DNA of 24,087 nt from Azolla pinnata. Taxonomy: Eukaryota; Streptophyta; Polypodiopsida; Salviniales; Salviniaceae. The notes beneath the pieces were generated by a model. That model did not search any database, was not told the origin of the DNA, and was given only the letters and a program-made list of their open reading frames with translations. The position numbers and the translations under genes are program-made. Of this stretch, positions 1 to 9,670 are shown one piece after another. The DNA lies in NCBI GenBank assembly GCA_037176905.1, contig JBBBWG010004369.1, forward strand, positions 1-24,087, written 5' to 3'. Each line of letters begins with the position of its first letter. Within the stretch, counting starts at the first letter, position 1.

Positions 1-783
1 TGATGAGGATGATGATGGTGGTGGTGCTGGTGGTGATGCATCCGGATGTGGTTTTGATGATGCTGATGATGGCGGGGGTTATGATGATGATGATGATGAT
101 GATGATGAGGATGATGCTGGTGCTGATGGCGCTGATCATGATGACGGTGGTGATGATGATGATAATGATGCTAGTGCTGATGGTGCTGATGATGATGGTG
201 CTGGTGGTGATGTTGATGCTGATGTTGATGCTGGTGCTGATGTTGATGTTGATGTTGATGTTGACGATGGTGATGGTGGTGATGGTGGTGATGGTGATGG
301 TGGTGATGGTGGTGATGGTGGTGATGTTGATGCTGATGCTGATGATGGTGATGGTGGTGATGCTGATGATGCGGATGCTGATGTTGATGCTGATGATGTT
401 GATGTTGATGCTGATGTTGATGCTGATGCTGATGCTGATGCTGATGCTGATGATGGTGGTGGTGATGTGGTGATGATGATGGTGATGCTGATGTTGATGC
501 TGATGCTGATGATGGTGGTGGTGATGTGGTGATGATGATGGTGATGGTGGTGATGGCGGTGCATGCATGCATGTTTGCTGTTGGTGGTGTTGCTGCTAAT
601 GGTGGTGGCGGTGGTGGTGGTGCATGCATGTTCGTTCGTGATGGTGCGATGATGGTTGTGGTGATGCTAATGATGTTGATGCTGATGATGATGATGGTGG
701 TGATGTTGATGTTGATGCTGAATGCTGATGCTGGTGATGATGATGATGATGATGATGATGAATATGATGATGATGATGGTGGT
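1..783. repeat. GAT-type trinucleotide repeat / minisatellite
   Basis: This stretch is built almost wholly from GAT alternating with GGT, GCT and GTT, a three-base periodicity of the form G-N-T. It contains a tandem duplication with period 59 (copies of GATGGTGGTGGTGATGTGG start at 452 and 511). Read from base 2 on the plus strand it is open to about 531 and encodes an Asp-rich tract with Gly, Ala and Val; other frames give runs of Met/Val or, on the minus strand, His/Ser. The 59-bp copy is not a multiple of three and shifts the acidic frame near 465. The repeat reaches the window edge, so it may be the tail of an exon that starts outside. I call it a simple repeat with possible coding origin. 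Confidence 0.9.
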
Positions 784-2261
784 GGTATCGGGTTCTCAAC
801 TGTCGGGATCGACAGCAACTGTATTGTAAAACTGGTACCTCAAACCCTTCCCAAGGAAGACTGAAATCGTCCGTACGAACGATCAGTCTTGCAGTTGCCT
901 TCTGGCTCGTAAACTCCCATCTTTTTTCTCTTTCAGTAGGTGGTATGGATTTTCGACAGGCTGAGCAGATACAGATGTCAGATCGCGAGGGCAGAGCACG
1001 GAATCGCTCCCCCGCGCACTCTTCTGGCAAAATCACTCACCGACATGCTCCTCCGCTGTTGTTCCACCCACGTGCTCGATTGCGAGTCGGTTTTTTCCGC
1101 GCTCCGTAGGGTTTTAAAAAGCCGCTTTGCCCGTGTCGTCCCCCCAGGGGCCTCGGAGAAAAAACAAAAAAAGCAAATCTAATGACGGAATCGATGCCTA
1201 CAAGGTTTGAAATTACAAACTGGCGCCGAACGATCGATTCGATTTTTTTCTCTCTCCGTTTCCGCTGCATATGTGATGCATCGATCGGTTTAGCCCAAAG
1301 AGTTCACTCTCGCCACTGTCGCCCGACTTGCAATGCCGATGTTCTAATCAAGACAACGATACAAAGCACTCTCCTTTGCCTGAGGACAAAGAGTTTCTTA
1401 GGGTTCTCCACAAGAAGAAAACCTTGTCAGTTTTTACTCCTCTGCTCCGCTCCGCTCTCGAGAGCTTTGAATCTCTAGTTACGGATTCGTGCGAGTGGTT
1501 GAAGCGAAGGGTTAACAACATGTTGGGGTTGTTTATTTGTGCCCTCATGAACATTAGAAGGGGTTCTACCATCTAGTTACTAAGATAAATAGATTCACCC
1601 ACAACATCCAATCACTCCGATATCAAACTCTCTACCAAGTTTTTTGCTAGTAAACGAACTTCATCCGCGTTGTTCATGATGTGGATGTAGAAAGCAAACC
1701 ACGTGATCGACTCGCAACCAATATTGTCGTGGCTCCATCTCCTCGATCGACATGCATCCAAATTGGTTGCTTGCTTTTTTGTGCGAGCAAGTCCAGTTTT
1801 TTCTATGATTTGCCATTGCGCCTTCAAAAATGACACCTCTCCTACTTACAGAGGACCCCACAACTGACATCAATTTGGATGTCATGAACCAGTTTAAGGT
1901 AAAATCACCAGTCTAGGTCATATTTTCTTGTCGATCTCTTATGCTTTCTTGTGTATAAGTTAAATCACCTTTCGATTTCTCATAACACGCTCTCTTTCAT
2001 CACCAGCCAATGATCATTAATTACAATGCTGTAGGTTCACAAATCCAGCTTTATTTCCAAGAAAGGAAGCAGCCAACGTCTGCTAACAAACAATGTCGGA
2101 AGCTCGAAAGAATGATACTATAGAATGTCTTACAAAAAAAATGGTTTAGGCAATCGTTATGGCACCGGTATGTTGGTTTGTTAACTCTCCAGATAACAAT
2201 CGAAAGAAATCGGGTGTAGACAAATTGAATCTGTGTGGGCTTGCACTTGAAGCATTGATGG
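784..2261. other. unassigned intergenic stretch
   Basis: No gene was recognised here. Several short open frames of 60-100 codons occur on both strands, none with a family motif I know. There is a T-rich tract ending in CAG at about 926-939, a TAGGGTTTT box near 1107, and an exon-like 50-base block at about 1851-1902 flanked by TTACAG and GTAAAA. The region 1080-1290 has the mixed GC and pyrimidine-rich look of a plant promoter or leader, but no transcript can be assigned to it. Confidence 0.4.
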
Positions 2262-2520
2262 GCAGTCTTTGGGATTCAACGCCTCCAAGCTCGCCATTGC
2301 AGCTTGAAGGATTCGTGTTCAAACTAAGATTGAATACCTGAAAACTTGGATGGATCCTTGAGTTCGGCACTGGAAAGCTTGGATGTATGTGCAGCCTTTG
2401 GGATTCAATCCCTCAAAGTTCTCCATGGCAGCTTGAAGGATTCATGTTCAAACTTAGATATTGAAGACCTGATTGCTGTACAAGCTTGGATGGATCCTTG
2501 AGTTTGGCACTTGAAAGATT
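2262..2520. repeat. two-copy tandem duplication, period about 129 bp
   Basis: The block starting at 2262 (GCAGTCTTTGGGATTCAA) recurs at 2391 (GCAGCCTTTGGGATTCAA). Shared landmarks follow in the same order: GCAGCTTGAAGGATTC, GTTCAAACT, and CTTGGATGGATCCTTGAGTT. Copies are diverged by scattered substitutions and small indels, so the duplication is not recent. It lies downstream of the DUF3537 gene on that gene's strand. Confidence 0.85.
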
Positions 2521-2686
2521 GGATTGGAAGTTCAATGTTTTTAGGGTTCACTATTTTCAGAGATTTTCAAGTGAGGCATCTATGGGCTTCAGGGGGTTGA
2601 AGGGATGAAGTTGGAAGTCTTTGGTTTTGAAGGATTTTGGATTCTGATGTTTGGATTACAACAGTTTTAATGGTGTTATGAGTAGG

Positions 2687-2735
2687 GGATTTAGGGGTTT
2701 AGGGTTGAGAGATTAAGAGGGTTTTAGGGTTGAAG
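2687..2735. repeat. telomere-like (TTTAGGG) boxes in the 3' flank of the DUF3537 gene
   Basis: Several degenerate copies of TTTAGGG occur here (GGATTTAGGGGTTTAGGG, then GGTTTTAGGGTTG) directly next to the stop codon of the minus-strand gene. Scattered telo-box sequences are common in plant gene flanks; this cluster is too short and too irregular to be a telomere. It would be transcribed as C-rich sequence in the gene's 3' UTR. Confidence 0.6.
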
Positions 2736-2737
2736 GA

Positions 2738-5700
2738 TTAGGCCAAGGAACGCCCAAGAATGAACCATGTTGTTGTCAACAAAGCACCCACGCTCGCATG
2801 AATGAAGAACCGGTCTAAAATGAAACCATACACCGAAATGCCGACAGAGCTGCAAGAAAGGAAGTTCACTGCATCAAGAACCGCGAAAAAAAAAGCGTCA
2901 GATCCAGGGAAATGAAAAGCAGCCCGGCATTCGTTCCGCCTCCAAAAGCTATAACAAAATGCCAAAATCTTTGAAATTACAAGCACACTCATATGGCTAT
3001 TTGAGGGAATTCTCCAAAAAGCAACCAGCCATTGCGACTCAGGTACCAACAGCATCTCGATTTCCGCCCAAAACTGCAAACTTTTCAGTGATTTCAACGA
3101 AAAGTGAACAGTATTGTGGGGATTTCCTCCGCCAGATTGCATTTTCCAGGGTATTTCCTCGAATAGTCCCAGAAAACTGAACAGCTTTTTTGGATATTTC
3201 CTCAAATAGTTGAGAGCATATTGTCCAGAAAAGAACGGAGCAAAAAGTGCAGGAGTGCTCTGTGTTCAGCATATAAACACTAGAAGTATATATTCAGAGA
3301 GAGTGAGGTTTTTCGAATTGTAATACCGAGAGCAGCCCACCGACACCATTCATCTTGAGCTTCACGAAAGCTGTTCAGCCTTTCTAATATACTGTCATTG
3401 GTCACGTTCTTGTTAACAGCAAATCGTTTCCTTTTCCCTGTTTCGAATGTTATCCTCGCATGCACCAACGTAGCAGCTTTCGCAATCCTACGGTGTAGAT
3501 GTGAAATTTTAGATGATGCTCTTAAACAAAGTCCCACACCGCTCAATGTCACCACGTTGAGAATCTGTTCATAAATTTTTGAAATGGAAATCTTTTATGA
3601 GATCTAATCAAGAGGATGGGAAAAAGGAACTAAGAAATATCTAGGTTTGCCAGTATGGTCTTCCCTATGAGATCAGAGGGAGAGTGGAAGGCTTTAGCCC
3701 ACAATGCAAGTTGATGGAATGCGAAGAACAATGGTTCTCAGCATTGTTCTTGCAAACGGCCAGGAGAAACAATACAACCACACAAACTTATAGAACTAGA
3801 AGCACCGCAACTCATAACTATTTAGATAATATGATTGTTTCATCATTTTTAACCATCTTTATTTTCTAGTTACAATTGTTTTAGTTTGTTATTCTCAAAG
3901 ACAAGACAGCATTGCGGGATGTAATAATCTTTGGCCTCCTAAAAAAGTTAAAATACCTATATTTCTTTTCTCTTTCACCTGGCTACAGGCTGGGTGGATT
4001 ACACCATAACACCAAAGTTATAAGTTAGAGAGAAGCCATGTTCGTTCTTTGACATAGGCTTTATCCGGTCTCCAAGGGTAATGATCTATCTATCCGTTCT
4101 ATCATAGGTCATGTATATATCTTATTGATGTAAAATATATCAACTCAGGACTATTTGTGATATTTCACAGCATGTTCTTCCAGAAACAAAAGGCATAAGA
4201 AAAGAACTCACCACTAGCTCCACTGACATAAATGCATCAATACCGGCACGTTCTGCTGCCACAACCTTGTACATAGAAGCCAAAAAGCCAACAATGGTGA
4301 TGGTTAAAATGAGCCCTAAGAAGGCTCTAAATCTATGGCTCGTTTCCTGGAGCCCCTTCGTGATGTGCACATATTTGGTGAAATAGATTTCTGGATCAAG
4401 TCCAGATTCGAGGAGCGTTTTGAACCTTTCCATCTTCAAATCCTGAATCCAGAACATTCCAACATTAGTGAAACTCCTCGTTGTACAAGGGTATAGGTTT
4501 AGAGTTTAGGGTTTGGAGTTCAGCTCTGAGCTCTGAACATCATGTGTTCATATTTATACATAAGGCATTTACATTTAAACCTTGAGCTTCACTTTTCTCT
4601 AATTCCTTCTACTTAATAAGAAACATATTGAAGTGTGTACCTGTAGTGAACAAACAGTTGAGAAGAGGACACATACATATAAGTACGTTGTGGTTTGAAA
4701 GATCCAGGAAATTGTGGTACAAACAATAATTATTGAGATGCTTAGTATGGTTGTCGTGGACTCGAATGGGAGAGGTTGTAGTTCTACCACTGTGTAAAAC
4801 CAACTCTTGAACGCGATGAATATGAGGAGTGAGGGGATAAAGAGCTTTGCAAGAACCATCCTGCCTCTCTACATGTGAAAAAAATTCAGGACTAACATTA
4901 GTGAAATTATCCTTATCATGTCATATGCATCCAATGCTCACACTCAAAGTTGTCGAATAATTATGAGAATATATACAAATCGGCAACAGTTCAATCCAGA
5001 TCAGTTTGAGTTGGGGAGGCTCAAAGCAACTTCTCAAGTTTTCGGAGCCAAATTGGACCATGCTATGAAACCAACCAAAGTTTAAATTGCTTAAACGACC
5101 AATCACCACACTTCGAGCTGTTTAAAATGCAGTTTTGAATCACTTAAACCAACACATTCAATCAAACCAAAGTAAACTATTCAGCTAAGCTAAACCCGAT
5201 AACTGAACTAAACTGAACAACGCCATGAATCTATTCAAACTATGGAAGTGCAGTTTCTGGTTTATGTCCATTTACCAATTCTTAAGAATATCTTCCTGAA
5301 ATTTTTTGGATGTCTTAGCAAAACAAACCCTAGATCCATCCTCACTAGCTTAAGAAATTACCTCAATTATCGCATCATACTCTTCTTGAACTTCGGTTAC
5401 TTCCTCTTCTGCAGCATCAAGAAAAAGAACACCCCGAAGTCCATGTGCCCTAATGGCGTGACTCAGAAAGAGAAACGAAACGAATGACAGTGCAGTTCCC
5501 ACAATCACGACAAACGGTTGAAATATGAGCTGCAAAATGAAAGAAAATCATAACCATATCCCACAATATCCATCTGGTATCGATGGATGGAAAAAGAAAC
5601 TCCAAATTTTCACCAAGCTTTCATTTGTTTACTATAGCTTTCTTCATAGTACATATGAAAATTGGTCTAACCAAAACATGTACACCATTGAGAGATTTAT

Positions 5701-6930
5701 TTTTGCAATCACACTCATTCCAGGAGGGGTGAAACTAGGACATTTAGAAAGACAATGAAAATCTAGAAAACGCATGTAGCAGAATGAAGGAAAACTCATG
5801 GACATTCTTGCGGGAGAAGGCAAATGGAAAGAAATTAAACCTTCGGAGTTATTACCTCATGTTCAGTATCCGTGGAAGAAGCTTTCACAAACCAAAGCCT
5901 AAGCAGTGGGATTATCACCATTAGCACCAAACAGACCACCCAGGAGAGTAGAGATGCCCCATAATGGGAATGGTCCAATTGCAAGACTCTAACAGTTCTC
6001 CGGAAACTCTGTATCCGTCGTGTGTTTGCATTCGCCTCTTGGCTGCTACAGTAAGCACATTTGAATGGTGTGAAAATGACTACAGTGGATCACAATAAGC
6101 TTCAATGCGTTCCAGTCGAGCATCAATACACAGAAAGAGAGGTGCAAATCATGTATGCATTCTCAACATGCATGTCAACAGTGCGATTAGATAAGAGCAC
6201 AAAATTTTAAAGAGCCATATTCCTCCGGTATCTGATCTTTCTAGATAAAGGAACTACACCCAAATATGCATTTAGATAGATAAGCTGTATTTGTGTATGC
6301 CTGTGTGTAGCTGTGAACGTGCAAACACATATTACTTTCCTAATGGTATGATGAAATTTTGATTGAAAATTGACCATAGTGATTTCAAGCAAACAGACTG
6401 ACGAGTTTTCCCGTGATGTGAAGCATAGAATCTCGATCATGACAGAGGAAGCCAATTCTGCATATACCTACGAAAATACACATGCATATACATACATATG
6501 TCATACGAACGCACATACATGCATACGTATCACACATTGAATTTGGATCCAATCTAAAGATCACCTATACACGGAATAGGTCTAGCATCGACATTATTCG
6601 AGCATTCAAGCATTAGATCCAACCAATACTTGAATCAAAGCAAGCATGAATCTCTATTCAAATAGGATAAACAGCATGCATCAAGCCAAAGCAGATGCAT
6701 CCCCAGATGGATAAGCCATTCTGGCAGAGTGTCGATTCGCACGCTTTGAATACATGCTTTGGAAGGAGGAGAGAAGGGACAAAGGAAGGAAGGGAGGAAT
6801 GGCACCTTTCTTGCGGCGAAGAACAAGGGCGTAAGCAGAGTGAGTTAGCTTTGATGGAGATCACGCTGTTCTCACACGAGCAACCGATCTCCTTCTTGGG
6901 TTTCTCTGATCCCAGAAGATGCTCATCCAT
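2738..6930 (-). CDS. DUF3537 multi-pass membrane protein (plant gustatory-receptor-like family)
   Basis: Seven exons, in transcription order 6806-6930, 5856-6045, 5362-5529, 4641-4868, 4212-4442, 3341-3564 and 2738-2849, join in one frame of 1278 nt (425 residues plus stop). All introns are GT-AG. The start at 6930 is chosen because exon 1 (MDEHLLGSEK) ends in phase 2 at AAG/GTGCC and matches exon 2. Hydrophobic segments lie near residues 72-94, 106-128, 166-186, 202-234, 275-295, 315-330 and 403-425. Family landmarks are GLRGVLFLD (exon 3), SHRFRAFL (exon 5), GLCLRASSKISH (exon 6) and GISVYGFILDR (exon 7). Length fits DUF3537 proteins (about 400-450 residues). No biochemical function is established for the plant family; published structural comparisons place it as a distant relative of insect gustatory/odorant receptor channels. 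The weakest point is the exon 6 donor, CG/GTGGGC at 3341; ATG/GTGTCG just upstream is an alternative. Confidence 0.9.
2850..3340 (-). other. last intron of the DUF3537 gene, with two open readings
   Basis: This 491-nt intron separates the exon coding GLCLRASSKISH from the final exon coding GISVYGFILDR. If it is retained, exon 6 reads on for about 20 codons to a stop at 3280, giving a protein without the last membrane helix. A second frame is open through most of the intron (from about 3205) into exon 7. The acceptor CTTTCTTGCAG at 2850-2860 is strong; the donor is less clear. Confidence 0.6.
6046..6805 (-). other. first intron of the DUF3537 gene
   Basis: 760-nt intron with acceptor TTACTGTAG and donor AAG/GTGCC. 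It holds a degenerate CATA/CATG-rich microsatellite at about 6470-6535. No coding exon was recognised inside it. Confidence 0.7.
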
Positions 6931-6938
6931 GGTGAAGC

Positions 6939-6964
6939 AAACTCTTCTTCTTCTTCTTCTTCTG
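6939..6964. repeat. CTT/GAA microsatellite in the DUF3537 leader
   Basis: A run of about eight TTC units lies just upstream of the minus-strand start codon at 6930. It would be transcribed as GAA repeats in the 5' UTR. GA-rich leaders are common in plant genes. Confidence 0.85.
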
Positions 6965-7014
6965 ATTGTGCCCCCTTTGCCACTCCCTTCTCTTCTTTCT
7001 CACTCACTCTTTGT

Positions 7015-7265
7015 CAATGCACAGCTCTCTCACTCTGCTGTCTCAACTCCTTTGCCTCTCTGTTCTCACTCTCTTTCTCAATGCTCTGCTTCTCTCACAC
7101 TCCTTTCCCTCTCTGTTTTTCTTCTTCTTTCTCACTCTCTTTTGTCAATGCTCTGCTTCTCTCACACTCCCTTCCTCTCTGTCCTCTTCTTTCCCACTCT
7201 GTTCTGCCAATGCTCTCTCTGCTTCTCTCACTCTCCTTTGCCAATGATCTTCTCTGCTCTGCTCT
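7015..7265. repeat. CT-rich minisatellite, period 62-67 bp
   Basis: Units begin with CAATGCTCTGCTTCTCTCAC or a close variant at 7015, 7079, 7146 and 7208, with a short unit at 7242. Each continues with CTCTCTGT and CTTTCTCACTCTC. On the plus strand it gives fortuitous Leu/Ser-rich frames. On the minus strand it is a purine-rich (GAGAG) leader or proximal promoter for the DUF3537 gene. No other sign of coding was found. Confidence 0.8.
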
Positions 7266-7394
7266 TCTGCAGCCCATGGATTTGAATCAAGGGACCAAGA
7301 CATGGGAGCACCAAAACATTTGTCTTCTTCTCTGACTTTTCTCTTTTGAGTTCCTGCTTTGTCTTTTTCCCTTTTCATCTCCTCTTCATTGTTT

Positions 7395-8153
7395 TCTCTT
7401 TTTTTTTTTTGTGTATGTTTCTGTTTTGCTTCTTTCTGTATATAAATTCTTCATCTCATTTGATCAACAGGATTGCTTCTCTGTATATTTGATCAACAGG
7501 TTTTTCTCTTTTCTTTTGGTATATGTTTCTGTTTTGCTTCTTTCTTTATATAAATTCTTCATTTCATTTGATCAATAGGATTGCTTTTCTGTATAATTTG
7601 ATCAACAGGTTTCTCTCTTTTTTTTTTTATATGTTTCTGTTTTGCTTCTTTCTGTATATAAATTCTTCATCTCATTTGATCAACAGGATTGCTTTTCTGT
7701 ATATTTGATCAACAGGTTTCCCTCTTTTTTTTTGTATATGTTTCTGTTTTGCTTCTTTCTGTATATAAATTCTTCATTTCATTTGATCAACAGGATTGCT
7801 TCTTTGTATATTTGATCAACAGGTTTTTCTCTTTTTTTTTGTGTGTATGTTTCTGTTTTGCTTCTTTCTTTGTATAAATTCTTCATTTCATTTGATCAAT
7901 AGGATTGCTTCTCCGTATATTTGATCAACAGGTTTCTCTCTCTTTTCTTTTGTATATGTTTCTGTTTTGCTTCTTTCTGTATATAAATTCTTCATTTCAT
8001 TTGATCCACAAGATTGCTTCTCTGCATATTTGATCAACAGGTTTCTCTCTCTTCTCTTTTGTATATGTTTCTGTTTTGCTTCTTTCTGTATATAGATTCT
8101 TCATTTCATTTGATCCACAAGATTGCTTCTCTGTATATTTGATCAACAGGTTT
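7395..8153. repeat. seven-copy tandem array, 107-109 bp unit
   Basis: The landmark CTGTTTTGCTTCTTTCTGTA (with minor variants) begins at 7421, 7529, 7637, 7744, 7853, 7962 and 8071, giving periods of 108, 108, 107, 109, 109 and 109. Each unit continues with TATAAATTCTTCATTTCATT, then two copies of a TTTGATCAACAGG-type motif about 30 bp apart separated by ATTGCTTCTCTGTATA, then a T/C-rich spacer. Copies are very similar, with changes concentrated in the T/C spacer and in a GATCCACAAG variant in the last two units. The array lies upstream of the DUF3537 gene. Confidence 0.95.
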
Positions 8154-8178
8154 ACCATGTATGCATGTTTTTTTTTAG

Positions 8179-8636
8179 CTATTTATTTTGTCTAGCCAAG
8201 CACAGGATATTTAGGAACATGAGGGCAGCAGTTTGACATGTGTTTTCGTTGCCAAAGCGACAGATCATCATCAGTTTGTTCGATGCTCTTGAAACCCCGC
8301 TTTCTGCAAGGGCTCCCGACACCTGTGCAGCAGATTCTACCAGCCTCAGCATCAAACAAGTGTCGGTGAATGCTAGTGTCGAGGCAAGAGCAGCGAACGG
8401 CAAGTTGCCCCACCTCCATGTCTCAAACAGCAACACCATATGATTCAAGAAGCCGGAAGCTCGATCAAACATCTGCCTCGTAGAAGGCCAACTCTCGGAA
8501 GTGCTTGCCCTCGATACTTTTGCTCGATTACGTGTGAAATGGATTGATTCGTTCGATCTGTGGATGGGGCCTTCACCTTCAGTTCGGCAATCCAGCTTGC
8601 ATGCCGATTTAATAGCAAGATTATCGTTATTTGATC
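8179..8636 (-). other. long open frame of unknown status
   Basis: The minus strand is free of stops for about 152 codons between a TGA near 8639 and the TAG at 8179. The first ATG in this frame is at 8472 and would give a 97-residue product. The part around residues 25-65 (ALASTLAFTDTCLM, then VSRASNKLMMI) is loosely like the C-terminal end of pectin methylesterase inhibitor domains, where a DTC cysteine is followed by an SNAL-type helix, but the other expected cysteines are missing. No splice-supported partner exon was found. It may be a last exon, a pseudogene or chance. Confidence 0.25.
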
Positions 8637-8639
8637 ACT

Positions 8640-9670
8640 CGTAGATCATTTTGATCAAGTCTAGACTGTACATCACCACTAGCCTCTGCTCGATTAACGC
8701 ACGTTTTCGCTATCCAGATAGATCAATAAAGAGTAAGAAATCCAAACTGCGAAAGAAGGCGGTTGTTGAGAAATGCAGGCAAGCAAAGCATGAGCTCCTT
8801 TCAAGTGGATGGATTCTCTATTGATCTTCACGCCGAATATTCGACTGATCCGGTCTACGAATGAGCTGACCAGTATTCAAGATTCCAATGCATAGATTGA
8901 AGTCAAAACAGGATTATACTGTCAAAGCTTGTAATGTAATAGAATCACAGGCACAAAATGGAACCACCAAGAGGTTTTAAGTCGCTACAAAAATAAAAGT
9001 TTATAATGGCAACAGGAGCATGTAATAGAGCCTTTTTACCACTTTGCATTATGAGGTGAAGGTATCATCAGACTCATATGCATAAATAAATGGGCCGATC
9101 GGTAACCAAACCGTCAAGCCTTTAACACTATCATGTGAGCATGAAGCAATACTTAACGACTTGAGAAGCGTAATAGATAATGATATGCGGTATTAGGAAT
9201 CCTTACCTCCGCGAGAAGCCTTGTGTTGCATGCAAGCTTCAACAGCAACAGTCACCTTTTTGCATACATGAAAACAACCATCATCCATAATTATTAGCAA
9301 GAATAGCCACCCCAGGATGGATAAAAGGCTTTACCCTGATGGAGAACCAACATGTCTTGGCATGTCAGCACACTGCAAATTCTATTTACAATACCTCGTC
9401 GAAGGTACAAAATATGGCAACTACCCTCTCCGAGGAACACACATTTGCATCAAAACCCCGTTAGCAAACTGCAAACACTTCAAGAACACTCAGCATAGTG
9501 TACATCTTTCAACTTTTCCGTCATGAGCAAGTCTACACTCTGAAAGGATAGTGAACCTCTCACAGAACTAACTAATAATGCTTTCCAGACGATCGATCAG
9601 TTCCAGATTATGAATTGTTAATGAGTAACTGATAAGAATTACATTAAAATGACGATTATATGGTGTCCAC
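8640..9670. other. unassigned intergenic stretch
   Basis: This is AT-rich sequence between the array and the stop codon of the methyltransferase gene. It must contain that gene's 3' UTR on its right side. Short open frames (for example 9317-9526, plus strand) have no recognisable motif. No repeat or RNA gene was seen. Confidence 0.5.

Noticed and set aside
136-818. Minus-strand open frames rich in His or Ser across the GAT repeat
   Set aside because: They are alternate-frame readings of the trinucleotide repeat, with no start context, splice support or non-repetitive domain.
1612-1836. Minus-strand frame with an RWSHDNI-like stretch, considered as a relic of a Myb/SANT-type transposon protein
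   Set aside because: Only a few residues resemble such proteins, no conserved Trp spacing can be confirmed, and no neighbouring transposase sequence was seen.
1851-1902. Exon-like block on the plus strand (TTACAG, about 50 bases, GTAAAA)
   Set aside because: No partner exon in a compatible phase and no recognisable protein motif.
2687-2735. Interstitial telomere
   Set aside because: Only a few irregular TTTAGGG-like units; more likely scattered telo-box words than a telomeric tract.
6695-7335. Plus-strand frames of 138-196 codons rich in Leu, Ser and Phe
   Set aside because: They read through the CTT run and the CT-rich minisatellite opposite the first exon and leader of the DUF3537 gene; composition is explained by the repeat.
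7523-7877. Repeated hydrophobic peptides (FLFCFFLYINSS) on the plus strand
   Set aside because: They are translations of the 108-bp array; the frame is lost because unit lengths of 107-109 bp are not kept in phase.
9210-9262. Minus-strand exon-like block coding VTVAVEACMQHKAS with a GAG/GTAAGG donor
   Set aside because: Only about 16 codons, no recognised family and no joined neighbour exon; it could be chance.
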